DNA of 62,016 bases from assembly GCF_000834055.1 (NCBI RefSeq), contig NZ_JXSQ01000019.1, positions 1 through 62,016 of the forward strand. Direction: 5' to 3'. Made by a program: the position numbers and the translations under genes. This stretch comes from Leucobacter komagatae (GTDB lineage Bacteria; Actinomycetota; Actinomycetes; Actinomycetales; Microbacteriaceae). The notes beneath the pieces are model-generated. The model made no database searches and was not told the origin of the DNA. It worked only from the letters and a program-made list of their open reading frames with translations. Shown here piece after piece: positions 20,624 through 28,846 of the stretch (within the stretch, counting starts at the first letter, position 1; every line of letters begins with the position of its first letter).

Positions 20624-21970
20624 TTACGCGATCCCTGCGGCGATCACGGAGAGTGGCAGCAGCAGCGCGAGCAGAATGACCTCAATGGCGTCGCCGACCC
20701 GCGTGAGCCGCATGCGCACCCGGTCGCTCAGCAGTGTCAGCCCGGTGATGATGCCGGTCGCCGCGAGCAGCACGATGAGCAGCATGGGGGCTTCGTCTGG
20801 GTGGCTGAGGATCGCGGCGAGGCCGCTGACCGCCATGATCGCCGTGCCGCCAATGAGCAGCACCAACACTGAGGCGCGCCGCGCGGACTGGCGTGACTGG
20901 AACATGAGCGTCGCACCGGCCGCGACCGTGAGGATCGTGCCCATCCAGTTTCCGGCGGCAACGACGGGGGTCGCAACGAGCACCGCGAGCGCGAATGCTA
21001 CGCGCACGGCCACGAGCAGCCGGTGCCCCGCGCTGATGCGCGCCTTCACGCGGTCGCCGTCGATCGGTGGCGGCGGCGCAAACATCTCGGTCTCGCTCGT
21101 CGGCGACACCACGCGCACGCGGGTGCTGCTGAGGGTCAGCCACGGCAGCGCGCCGGCGACCATTGCGGCAACAGCGACCATGATCGCGTACGGCCCAGCC
21201 GGGGCGATGTCGGTGACGCCGACCACGCTCGCTGGCAGCGCGATAATCACGCCGAACGCAATGGGTAGGGAGAACATTTCTACGGGAGGTTTAACAGTGA
21301 GCATCGCGGTGCCGCCGGCAGCGATCGCGCCGACACCGGCGAGCGCAAGCGGGTAACCCCAGAGATCTGCGCCCTGCGGCGCAAAGAGGTAGCCGCTGAG
21401 CGCGCCAAATGCGGCGGCGGCGATACCGAACGCGACGCCCGACTCGTGCTGCCGCAGGCGGCTCAGCGTCGCAGCGAGCGCGAGTAACACCGCGGAACCG
21501 ACGCCGGCGATCACCGCGGAGGTGAGACCGGTGCGTGGCTGCAGGGCGAGCAGGATCGCGCTGAGCCCGAGCAACGTGAGGCTCACGGCGGTAGCGGTGC
21601 GGGCCGCATCTTCGGGCTTCCACGCCGCGTGGTGCGCGGAGGTCGCGTCGATGACAGCCTCAACGAGATCGTCATACTGCTTGGGGGCCGCAACCAGGCC
21701 GCCGAGCGCGAGCGTGAGAATCTCGCCCTGGTCAATGCCCTGCGCGAGTGCGCCACGGGTGGGGTCGAGGCTGCTGCCGTCTGCGCGAGTAAGTCGGTAC
21801 CCGCCGTGCAGCACGGTTGGGTCGAGTACGCCAAGCCCGCGAGCGATACCGGGGAGTACCTCAACGAGCGGGAGCCGCCCGGGGAGAACAAGGTCGACGC
21901 GGCGCTCGGCATGCACCACTGAGACGCGCACAATCGCGTCGAGTTCGGCGGGCGCTGAGGCTGGCAACAT
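20624..21970 (-). CDS. eccD: type VII secretion integral membrane protein EccD
   Basis: A 448-aa EccD. An N-terminal ubiquitin-like domain (about 8-90, beginning IVRVSVVHAERRVDLVLPG) is followed by about 11 hydrophobic helices, with a cytoplasmic loop rich in Pro (FAPPPPIDGDR) in the middle. EccD forms the membrane vestibule of the ESX translocon. ATG 21970 is preceded by CGGAGAAG. The open frame upstream to 22204 covers the promoter region and is rejected. It is the first gene of the eccD-eccB-mycP operon. A TAGGAT box on this strand (22009-22014) is a candidate -10. Confidence 0.94.
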   Translation of the reverse strand: MLPASAPAELDAIVRVSVVHAERRVDLVLPGRLPLVEVLPGIARGLGVLDPTVLHGGYRLTRADGSSLDPTRGALAQGIDQGEILTLALGGLVAAPKQYDDLVEAVIDATSAHHAAWKPEDAARTATAVSLTLLGLSAILLALQPRTGLTSAVIAGVGSAVLLALAATLSRLRQHESGVAFGIAAAAFGALSGYLFAPQGADLWGYPLALAGVGAIAAGGTAMLTVKPPVEMFSLPIAFGVIIALPASVVGVTDIAPAGPYAIMVAVAAMVAGALPWLTLSSTRVRVVSPTSETEMFAPPPPIDGDRVKARISAGHRLLVAVRVAFALAVLVATPVVAAGNWMGTILTVAAGATLMFQSRQSARRASVLVLLIGGTAIMAVSGLAAILSHPDEAPMLLIVLLAATGIITGLTLLSDRVRMRLTRVGDAIEVILLALLLPLSVIAAGIA

Positions 21971-22105
21971 CTTCTCCGAAGGTTTGCGGATACGGGCGAA
22001 CGCTATTGATCCTATGCCCTGTCTCCCGCAGCGCCATAGCTGCTTCTGCTCAGGGGTGGGCGCCCAACCGCCCCGCAAATCTGTGCACACCAACGCGATT
22101 AGGCT

Positions 22106-22134
22106 TTGTGCTTCGCGGAACCCTGCCGTAGGTT
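22106..22134 (+). promoter_or_regulatory. candidate promoter for the plus-strand WXG100 genes
   Basis: TTGTGC (22106-22111), a 17-nt spacer and TAGGTT (22129-22134) lie in the 276-nt divergent region between eccD and the first WXG100 gene. Spacing is ideal and the boxes fit an actinobacterial housekeeping promoter. Judged by eye only. Confidence 0.5.
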
Positions 22135-22246
22135 GGTGGGTAGGCGAGCGTTGTCTCCTCGGTTTTGGCTTGGGGCGTCGGGTTCGTCTTCTCAGAACAT
22201 TCACCCCACCGCGCGCCCGAGGGTGCGTTATCCGAAGGAGGCTGAG

Positions 22247-22564
22247 TTGGCACAGACCATCTCCGCAGAAGAAGGAGCCCTACGCCGCGGTCAGCAGGCC
22301 GTCGCCGAGGCAAAGTCAGGGATCGACCAGCGCACCAAGCAGGTCCGCAGCGAGATCGAGCAGCTTCGCGGTTTCTGGACGGGCTCTGCTGCGCTCTCGT
22401 TCACCCAGCTCATGGCGCGCTGGGACGCAGAGACCGTAAAGCTCAACAACGTGCTCATCGAGCTCGAGACCGCACTGCGCGGCACCGAGCAGGATCAGGC
22501 TGCCACCGAGCAGGAGCACCAGTCGGCCATTTCAGGGCTCGGCGCAATGATGGGTGGCAACTAG
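22247..22564 (+). CDS. WXG100 family protein (EsxA/EsxB-like)
   Basis: A 105-aa helical hairpin protein with WTG at the turn (LRGFWTGSAALSF), the WXG signature of small ESX substrates that are secreted as dimers. It starts at TTG 22247: GAAGGAGG lies 5-6 nt before it, and no in-frame ATG or GTG gives a sensible length. It is followed 40 nt later by a second WXG100 gene, the usual esx pair. The product is longer at both ends than the canonical 95-100 aa. Confidence 0.9.
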   Translation: MAQTISAEEGALRRGQQAVAEAKSGIDQRTKQVRSEIEQLRGFWTGSAALSFTQLMARWDAETVKLNNVLIELETALRGTEQDQAATEQEHQSAISGLGAMMGGN

Positions 22565-22604
22565 TTTCGGCCCGCCGAGACCGGTTGTAGAAAGGTTTTA
22601 GATT

Positions 22605-22895
22605 ATGCAGTCAATGTCAGTACAGACCGCACAGGTCAGTGCATCCGCAGCTCAGATTCGCCAGGGCTCACAGCAGATTCGCGCCGAGATCGACCGTCTC
22701 GAGTCTGAGGTCGGTAAGCTCCGGGCAGCTTGGAGCGGCGACGCGCAGAACACTTACGATGCCGCGCAGCGTAAGTGGACCCAGTCGCTCACCGAGATGC
22801 AGTCGCTCCTCGAGCGCATCTCGGCAAGCACTGAGCAGATCGCTCAGACTTACAACCAGAGCGACGCGCGCAACGCGGGCCGCTTCTCGATGTAG
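22605..22895 (+). CDS. WXG100 family protein (EsxA/EsxB-like)
   Basis: A 96-aa protein of canonical size. It has WSG at the hairpin turn (LRAAWSGDAQNTYDAA) and heptad-like helices on both sides, probably the partner of the preceding protein in a heterodimeric substrate. The RBS is GAAAGG. A strong terminator ends the pair 11 nt after the stop codon, so the two are a bicistronic unit, which would allow the high expression usual for ESX substrates. Confidence 0.95.
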   Translation: MQSMSVQTAQVSASAAQIRQGSQQIRAEIDRLESEVGKLRAAWSGDAQNTYDAAQRKWTQSLTEMQSLLERISASTEQIAQTYNQSDARNAGRFSM

Positions 22896-22906
22896 CACCA
22901 AGCTCA

Positions 22907-22938
22907 GGGGGCCACGGGGGTTTCCCGTGGCCCCCTTT
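22907..22938 (+). terminator. terminator after the WXG100 pair
   Basis: A perfect 12-bp GC-rich stem (22907-22918 with 22924-22935), a 5-nt loop GGTTT and a TTT tail. Confidence 0.92.
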
Positions 22939-23059
22939 GCTTCGCCACGGTTTAGTCCGCGCCCGTGGCCCGACAGTGAGCCCTGAGCAATCAGGCAACG
23001 ATTGGTGTTGCGACAAGCGTTCCCGGCAGCACAACGACGAGGTCGAGGAGACCCCTGCG

Positions 23060-24187
23060 ATGAGTAGCAAGATCAACTACGACTCCCCAGTCATGGAAAA
23101 CGCGGCGGCCGGTGTCGCCGAGTGCGCCAAGGCGGCGCGCGAGATAGGCCGATACGCCCAGCAGCACTGCTCGCTCGACGGTGCCTTCGGCATTCTCCTG
23201 CAGCCGCTGCAGCCGATTCACAACGCGGCACGCGACGCCGTCATGGACAACCTCACCGCGCTGAGCGAGGCTTTGTACGCGACCGGAATGAGCGTACTCG
23301 CCGCCCGCGACGACATGGCTGAGGTTGAAAAGGAAGCCGCTGCAACCTGTGAAGGGCTTGCGGCGGAGATCGATGGCGGCGTTAACACCGGCGGAGGCGG
23401 CGGTGACTTCGGCGGTGGTGGTGGCGGTGGTGACTTCGGAGGCGGCGGAGGCCCCGCGCCCGTCGCAGAGCCGCCAGTCTCTGAGCCCCCGGTGACGCCG
23501 CCGGTAGTTGTTGAGCCCGAGATCGAAGACCCAAAGCTGCCAGAGACGCCCGATGGTGAAGACACCGATGGTGAAGACACCGATGGTGAAGACACCGATG
23601 GTGAAGACACTGACGGCGAAGACACCGATGGTGAAGATACCGATGGTGAAGACACCGATGGTGAAGACACCGATGGTGAAGACACCGATGGTGAAGATAC
23701 CGATGGTGAAGACACTGATGGTGAAGATACCGATGGTGAAGACACTGACGGTGAAGACACTGACGGTGAAGGCGGTACCGGGGGCAACGGTCACCCGGTC
23801 GGGTGCCGCTGCGGTGAGTGCGACGCGCACCCCGCCGGTTGCCAGTGCAACGTCTGTCTCGGTGAACAGGTTCAGCAGGGCTGCCCGCCGCACTGCGGCC
23901 GCTGCCACGCTGGTACAGCGCACGCCCCGGACTGGGTGGTCGAGTGCGGGCTGCCGCCCGAGGTTGCCTCGAAGATCGGCACCTCTGAAGAAGTGTTCGC
24001 CGAGCGCTGGGCACAGCGCGACCCGATCGTGGTGGTGCGCCCCAGCGAGGCCGGAGGCACCGTGACCATCGGCTTCACGCCAGCGGGTGCCGACACCACG
24101 ACACAGGCGATGCCCGGGGCGATCGCCTTTGACTTTGATGATCTTGTGACCGCGGCATACGCCCGCGGTGAGAGGAGCCCACTGTGA
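23060..24187 (+). CDS. candidate ESX substrate with helical head, DGEDT repeats and Cys-rich tail
   Basis: A 375-aa protein with no named family that I recognise. It has four parts. Residues 1-110 are a helical domain of the size of EspC/WXG-like ESX substrates. Residues 110-163 are Gly-rich then Pro/Glu-rich. Residues 165-234 are 14 perfect DGEDT repeats. Residues 245-290 are Cys/His-rich, with a duplicated HPxGCxCxxC (HPVGCRCGEC, HPAGCQCNVC) then CPPHCGRCH. A C-terminal domain of about 80 aa follows. The Cys cluster could bind zinc or another metal, and the acidic repeat could bind calcium; both are inference. No signal peptide was seen, which fits type VII export. ATG 23060 follows GAGGAG; the frame open from 22937 crosses the terminator and is rejected. 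The stop overlaps the next gene (GTGA). Confidence 0.85.
   Translation: MSSKINYDSPVMENAAAGVAECAKAAREIGRYAQQHCSLDGAFGILLQPLQPIHNAARDAVMDNLTALSEALYATGMSVLAARDDMAEVEKEAAATCEGLAAEIDGGVNTGGGGGDFGGGGGGGDFGGGGGPAPVAEPPVSEPPVTPPVVVEPEIEDPKLPETPDGEDTDGEDTDGEDTDGEDTDGEDTDGEDTDGEDTDGEDTDGEDTDGEDTDGEDTDGEDTDGEDTDGEDTDGEGGTGGNGHPVGCRCGECDAHPAGCQCNVCLGEQVQQGCPPHCGRCHAGTAHAPDWVVECGLPPEVASKIGTSEEVFAERWAQRDPIVVVRPSEAGGTVTIGFTPAGADTTTQAMPGAIAFDFDDLVTAAYARGERSPL
23552..23761 (+). repeat. 14 x 15-bp tandem coding repeat (DGEDT)
   Basis: Fourteen consecutive copies of GATGGTGAAGACACC, with silent third-base changes only (GAC/GAT, ACC/ACT, GGC/GGT), encode DGEDT each time. A fifteenth unit has decayed to DGEGG at 23762-23776. 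Nucleotide changes confined to silent sites suggest selection on the peptide together with slippage expansion. Confidence 0.96.
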
Positions 24188-25017
24188 CCGGCACCGCTAC
24201 CCCCATTGACCTGAGCTCGGTACTGGTTGCGCCTGTGGCGCCCAGCCAGGTCGACCAAGCGATTGATCGTATTACGTCGAACGCCATTCCCGGCCTCTCG
24301 CAAATCGATGCGGTTATCGGGCTTTTTCTAGAATTTAGCCCTCTCGAAGAGTTCGTGTTCAAGCCCTTCGTCGGTGACTGGAACGCGCTCGAGCGCGCCG
24401 CCGTCGCCTGGCCCCAGTGCGGCGAAGCCGTGGCGCTCGTGAATCAGCGCGTGATTGGTATGGACGACGTTGTCGGCGATGGTTGGCTCGGCGAGGCTGC
24501 CGACGAGTTCGCGCGCTGCCAGCGCACCCTCGGCCAGTTGCTTGCAGACCTCCCGCAGCAGTGTGAGCAGGCAGGAGTGATGGATGCCGAGCTCGCCGCG
24601 TTTGCGCGTGGCATCGTCGAATTCATCGGCGAGGTGCTCCAGGGCATCATCTCGTACGGATTGGCCCTGGTCGCAGCGCTCGCCACGCCACCGGTCGGGA
24701 CCGTCGCCGCCGTCGGACTCGTCGCCTCGGCGGTATCAACGATCATGGGGTGGATGGCGAGCATCGCCGACCTGTTCAACCAGTTCGTCGGATTCCAGGA
24801 GGCCGTTGCGGCCATTCACTCGGGCATCGTGGGCATGTATGCCTCGGTCCGACAGGCCGCGACGGCGCTCTCGCAGGCGGCGACGATCGTCTCTACCCTC
24901 GCCGGGCTCGTCGATTCTGGAGCTGGGATTGCCGGGAAGGTGACGAAGATTGCCGGCGCGGGTAACACGGCGCTGGCTGGTGCCGGAAACACCGGCGGAT
25001 TCACGAGAGGGCGTTGA
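24184..25017 (+). CDS. WXG-like helical protein with hydrophobic C-terminal segments
   Basis: A 277-aa protein, all-helical by composition. A WLG turn (VGDGWLGEAADEF, near residue 100) sits between two helices, as in long WXG100-superfamily substrates. Residues about 145-205 contain two hydrophobic helices (around GIISYGLALVAALA and VGLVASAVSTIMGWM) that could insert into a membrane. The C-terminus is Gly/Ala-rich. It starts at GTG overlapping the stop of the DGEDT-repeat gene and is followed 1 nt later by the next ATG, so the three form one translational unit. It is probably a secreted or membrane-active ESX partner; the function is unknown. Confidence 0.75.
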   Translation: MTGTATPIDLSSVLVAPVAPSQVDQAIDRITSNAIPGLSQIDAVIGLFLEFSPLEEFVFKPFVGDWNALERAAVAWPQCGEAVALVNQRVIGMDDVVGDGWLGEAADEFARCQRTLGQLLADLPQQCEQAGVMDAELAAFARGIVEFIGEVLQGIISYGLALVAALATPPVGTVAAVGLVASAVSTIMGWMASIADLFNQFVGFQEAVAAIHSGIVGMYASVRQAATALSQAATIVSTLAGLVDSGAGIAGKVTKIAGAGNTALAGAGNTGGFTRGR

Positions 25018-25018
25018 C

Positions 25019-25423
25019 ATGTTGAGCGCAGAAGAGGCAATCGCGCAGCTGCGCGAGGCGACGAAGAAAGTCGCAGCACAGACCACTGAGCTCCGCGAGG
25101 CCCGCGAGGCTCGCGAGCGCGAGCGCGCGGTTGCAGCGAAAGCGGCCGCCGAGGCCAGGCGGCGCGGCGACAGCGGCAAAGACTGGCAGGTGTTGCAGCA
25201 GCGCATCGACCTTGGGCAGACAACCGAGTTCGACATCATTCAGGGCTTCGACCTGTCGCCCGAGGCTCGGGCGGTGCGCAAGCAGATGGGCGAAGACATC
25301 GGCAAGATTGCCGACGAGCGCGCCAAAGAGGTTGGCGAGGGCGCAAAGCTGCCGCCGAACTTCGCGGCGGCGCAGGCCCAGCTCGCCGAAACCGTCGCGC
25401 GGCTGCGCGACCTCACGCCCTGA
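25019..25423 (+). CDS. small coiled-coil protein, unknown function
   Basis: A 134-aa, highly charged protein. The first 60 residues are a long Glu/Arg/Ala helix (EAREARERERAVAAKAAAEA) likely to form a coiled coil; the rest is helical with no membrane segment. ATG 25019 is one base after the previous stop. By position it could be a chaperone or partner of the preceding candidate substrates, but nothing in the sequence proves it. Confidence 0.7.
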   Translation: MLSAEEAIAQLREATKKVAAQTTELREAREARERERAVAAKAAAEARRRGDSGKDWQVLQQRIDLGQTTEFDIIQGFDLSPEARAVRKQMGEDIGKIADERAKEVGEGAKLPPNFAAAQAQLAETVARLRDLTP

Positions 25424-25454
25424 GCGCGTGCGACTCGTGCAAGGAAAATAGCGG

Positions 25455-26000
25455 ATGATTCCCGATCCGAACCTGGCGAGGCTGCAGCGACAGGTTAACG
25501 CCGTCGCCGCCCTCTCGTGGGTCGCACTTGGTGTAGCCGTGATGTTCCTCGTTGGATATCTTGTGTTCACTGCGCTCTACCACACCCCGGTGATTTCGCG
25601 CGTGCCGATCGCCCTGGGATTCGCATTGGTGACCGTTGCTGCGACACTGCAAGTTGTCTTCGCCCAGCAGGCGCGGCGAAGCTTTCCGCACCTGGATGGC
25701 ATGGTGCGTAAGGTCTCATTCGGTGTGATCGGCGTCGGTGCCGGCGGGTTCGCACTCGCCTTGCTGCTCAACCTCATAGTGATGGTCGCGTTCGGGAGCG
25801 GCCGAGCCGCGTCAGGCTCTAACTTGCTCTTTGGCTGTTGCGTCTTCGTGTTTGTGCCGGTGGCAAGTTACCTTCTCATCGCTGCGCTCAAAGTGCGTGA
25901 GGTCAACCAGAAGTACGGGCCAGAGGGTGCCTCGCAGTTGCTGGCGTACCAGCTCTACCAAGAGCAGCGAACGCATCAGGTGCCCCCGATTCATGGCTGA
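25455..26000 (+). CDS. four-helix membrane protein, unknown function
   Basis: A 181-aa protein with four hydrophobic segments (about 18-42, 50-70, 88-112 and 122-145) and a polar C-terminal tail ending QEQRTHQVPPIHG. No family motif recognised. It is the fourth gene of the 23060-26000 group, 31 nt after the coiled-coil gene. Confidence 0.7.
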   Translation: MIPDPNLARLQRQVNAVAALSWVALGVAVMFLVGYLVFTALYHTPVISRVPIALGFALVTVAATLQVVFAQQARRSFPHLDGMVRKVSFGVIGVGAGGFALALLLNLIVMVAFGSGRAASGSNLLFGCCVFVFVPVASYLLIAALKVREVNQKYGPEGASQLLAYQLYQEQRTHQVPPIHG

Positions 26001-26087
26001 CCCGAAGCGAAACGCTGTGACAAAACCGGAGAGAACTCTATAACCCTGCGTGTATCCGTCTTCGCCACCGATCGCTAAGCTGACATC

Positions 26088-27494
26088 GTGACTTCTGCCC
26101 CGGCTCCGCTTCGACGCATCGCCGTGCATGCCGCGGGATCTCGTGTGGATCTCGTGGTGCCAGCCGGCGATGCGCTCGACCACGCGCTCGCGGTCGCGGG
26201 CGTGCGGCTCGGGCCGGGAGACCGCGTCTTCGGCCCTGGCGGCACCACGGTCGAGCCCGGCACACAGGCCGCCGAGCTGCGTGAGGGCGGGCTGTACGCG
26301 ATCGCGAGTGCGCGGGCCGCCATCGACGAAGATCGCCGGCGGCGCGGCGCGCGCTCGGGCGTGCGGTTGCTGCCCTGGGGGGTGGTCGCAGGGGCGCTCG
26401 CCGCCGCGGTGATCGCCGTTGCCTCTGACTCGGCGATGCAGCGCAACGCAGCTGCTCTCATCGTCGGCGTTGCCGCATTCGTGCTGGCGCTCGGCGTCGC
26501 TGCCAGCCCCGGAGCTGCACGGGTGGCTGCCGAGGCGAACCGGGCCGAGCCTGGCGAGAACGAGGCCGGCCCGCAGATCTTCCCGGCGCTGCTGCTCGGC
26601 GCGATCGCCGGGGTGCTCGCCGCACCGCGCGGAGCCGACGGCATACGCGGCCCGCTGTGGGATGCGATGCTCGCCTGCTCCCTGGGGTTCGCCGGCATCG
26701 CGCTCATCGCCGTGCTGCTCTCGGCTCTCGCACGCGCGCGCGTGGTGCGGGCCGGGGCGGCCACCGCCGCCCTCATCGCCACCGTCGCCGCGATCCTCGC
26801 CGCGGCGTGCCCGCTCATCGGGTGGGGCGCACGCGAGTTTTTCATCGTCGCAGCTGGGGCAAGTGTGCTCATGATTCGAGCGCTCCCCGCGCTGCTCGTG
26901 AACGTCGACGAGGGGTACTCGATCGACTACGGTCGCTACATGGCGCTGCGCTGGACGGTGCGGGGCAGGGTGCCGCGCTACATCGAACGCGTCGACGGCG
27001 ACGAGGTGCTCGACATGGTTGCTGTGACCGAGTCGCGACTGCGCACGGCGACCGTGATGTTTGCGGTGCTCGCGGTGCCGGGCATGGCGCTAGCGGTTGA
27101 GCCGCTGTCGACGGGCAACCTCGTCGAACGCATTGGGGCAGGCGTCTTCGTGTGCTTCGCGACCACTGCGCTGTTGCTCGTGTCGCGCCGCACGGTCGCC
27201 CCGATGCTGAAGCGGCCGCAGCGCGTTGCCGCCCTCGCCGGAGTGCTCGGGGCCGCGGTGATGTTCGCTGTGGCGCCCGGTGTGCCGGTGCAGTGGCTGC
27301 TGCCAGCCGCCGGCGTGCTGCTGTTCGCGGGCGTTGCAGTCGGCGCGGGAAGCGTCGCACTGCAGCGCGGCGCCCGCTCGCTTGGCTGGTCGCGCACTGG
27401 AGATATTGTGGAGGCGTTTGCGGTAGCGATGGTGTTGCCGGCAGGGCTGCTCGCCGCGGGGGCGATTGACGTGCTTCGAGGAGTGTTGTCGTAA
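26088..27494 (+). CDS. second EccD-like integral membrane protein
   Basis: A 468-aa protein with the EccD architecture. The N-terminal ubiquitin-like segment (about 8-80; RIAVHAAGSRVDLVVPAGD parallels VRVSVVHAERRVDLVLPG of the first EccD) is followed by about 11 helices and a central cytoplasmic loop with a YMALRWTVRGRVPRYIERV block. Sequence similarity to the first EccD is weak outside the head, so it is a distant paralogue rather than a recent duplicate. It starts at GTG 26088. The stop TAA shares its last A with the next ATG. EccD works as a dimer in the mycobacterial complex, so a heterodimer is conceivable here. Confidence 0.82.
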   Translation: MTSAPAPLRRIAVHAAGSRVDLVVPAGDALDHALAVAGVRLGPGDRVFGPGGTTVEPGTQAAELREGGLYAIASARAAIDEDRRRRGARSGVRLLPWGVVAGALAAAVIAVASDSAMQRNAAALIVGVAAFVLALGVAASPGAARVAAEANRAEPGENEAGPQIFPALLLGAIAGVLAAPRGADGIRGPLWDAMLACSLGFAGIALIAVLLSALARARVVRAGAATAALIATVAAILAAACPLIGWGAREFFIVAAGASVLMIRALPALLVNVDEGYSIDYGRYMALRWTVRGRVPRYIERVDGDEVLDMVAVTESRLRTATVMFAVLAVPGMALAVEPLSTGNLVERIGAGVFVCFATTALLLVSRRTVAPMLKRPQRVAALAGVLGAAVMFAVAPGVPVQWLLPAAGVLLFAGVAVGAGSVALQRGARSLGWSRTGDIVEAFAVAMVLPAGLLAAGAIDVLRGVLS

Positions 27495-28747
27495 TGAGTC
27501 ATTTTCAGCCGCAGGGCCCGCCGAACCACGCGGGGCCGCCGAGCGTGCCATCTCTGAGGCCGCAGCAGACACCATCGCAAACGCCGTCGCAGACACAGTC
27601 GCGCCGCGACCGCCGAGCCGGCTCGCGGCAGCGCACGCAGCGGCCAGTTTTGCGCCCGGGCGCCGCCCCGAATGGCGCGGCGCCACACGCGAACCCTGCC
27701 GCCCAGCAGCGCGGTGTGTCGACGAGGCTCGCGCAGGCGCTCGCTGGCGCCAGGGCGTGGGCGCGCCCGGCGACGACGGGCGCGCGCCTCGGCGCGTTTG
27801 CCATCGACCTCGTCGCGGTGGTGCTCGTCGGTGTGGCGGTCTGGTTCGGCTCGCGGAGCCTGTGGCTCACGGGCATCGCGGTGCTCGAAGCGGCCGCCGT
27901 GCTCGCGTTTGTCGAGGCTCGCACCGGAGCGACGCTGGGAAATCTTGCGTTGCGGATCCGCACCGTTCGCGACGACGCACCCTATTCGCCGGGCGTCGCC
28001 CGTGGCGCCGTGCGCTCCCTCGTGCTCGGCGCGGGCACCCTCGTCGCGGTGATCGGCGGCTTCATCGTGGTCGCGACGAGCGCAGCAGACCCGATGCGCA
28101 TGGGGCGCAGTTGGGCAGACCGTGCCGGGCGCACGCTCGTGGTGCGGGTGCCGACGCGGGCCGAGCGCGAGGCGTGGGCGCAGGGCGCAGAGGCCTGGGC
28201 CGCGAACGCGCTCGTCGCGCCCGAAAGCTCGCCAGCGCAGGCGTCGCCCCAGCAGGCGCCGGTGAGCCCGCAGCCCGCGCCGGCGGCCGTGCCCGCGGCA
28301 GCGCCCGCGGCAGCGCCCGAAAACCAGCTGCCGAGCGGCGTTGTCTCGGTCGATGCGCCGATCGCCGCGCCGCCGCCCGTGCAACAGGTTGTTGTGGGGG
28401 AGCAGCTGCTGCTCACCCTCGACACGGGCCAGCGTGTGCAGCTGCCCATTCCGCTCGCCCTCAACCTCGGCCGCAAGCCAGACCCGACAGAGGCATCAGA
28501 CCAGCTCTGGGTCGTCGAAGACCCAGACAGCTCAGTGTCGAAGACCCACCTGCGCATCGAGTGCCGCGGCGAAAGCGTATGGCTCACCGACCTCGGCTCG
28601 ACGAACGGCTCGGCAATGCTCGACGAGACGGGCACAGCGTCGCCGCTCGCACCGGGCGTGCGTGTGCGACTCGAAGACGGCTCGCGCGTGAAAGTCGGCG
28701 ACCGCAGCTTCACCGTCGCCACGGTTGTCGGAGAAATGCCGAGATAG
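27494..28747 (+). CDS. RDD membrane domain-FHA domain protein
   Basis: A 417-aa protein. A Pro/Gln-rich N-terminus (1-90) leads into an RDD-type membrane domain (about 95-200, with GARLGAFAIDLVAVV and a second hydrophobic pair), then a Pro/Ala linker. A C-terminal FHA domain (about 310-405) contains LNLGRKPD, SVSKTHLRIE and DLGSTNGS, the phospho-Thr-binding Arg, Ser, His and Asn set. FHA domains read phosphothreonine made by PknB-type kinases, so this probably links the kinase/phosphatase pair to the secretion machine. The ATG overlaps the stop of the EccD-like gene (TAATG). Confidence 0.92.
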   Translation: MSHFQPQGPPNHAGPPSVPSLRPQQTPSQTPSQTQSRRDRRAGSRQRTQRPVLRPGAAPNGAAPHANPAAQQRGVSTRLAQALAGARAWARPATTGARLGAFAIDLVAVVLVGVAVWFGSRSLWLTGIAVLEAAAVLAFVEARTGATLGNLALRIRTVRDDAPYSPGVARGAVRSLVLGAGTLVAVIGGFIVVATSAADPMRMGRSWADRAGRTLVVRVPTRAEREAWAQGAEAWAANALVAPESSPAQASPQQAPVSPQPAPAAVPAAAPAAAPENQLPSGVVSVDAPIAAPPPVQQVVVGEQLLLTLDTGQRVQLPIPLALNLGRKPDPTEASDQLWVVEDPDSSVSKTHLRIECRGESVWLTDLGSTNGSAMLDETGTASPLAPGVRVRLEDGSRVKVGDRSFTVATVVGEMPR

Positions 28748-28846
28748 GGAGCCGGCCCTCAGCTGGCGACAAATTGACTGGGCGTGGCCTGTGCAGTTGC
28801 GATTAGAGTGAAAGTGTCCACTCCGCACCGTTCGAAGGAGCGCACA

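Noticed and set aside
21971..22204. N-terminal extension of eccD by 78 codons
   Set aside because: It crosses the divergent promoter region, has an Arg/Lys/Pro-rich composition, and ATG 21970 has a good RBS right before the ubiquitin-like domain.
23552..23776. Possible CRISPR-like array
   Set aside because: Units are contiguous 15-bp copies without spacers and are in frame in a protein.
22991..24014. Minus-strand frames rich in Thr-Ile-Gly-Val or His-Arg-Cys-Leu repeats
   Set aside because: They are the antisense reading of the DGEDT tandem repeat.
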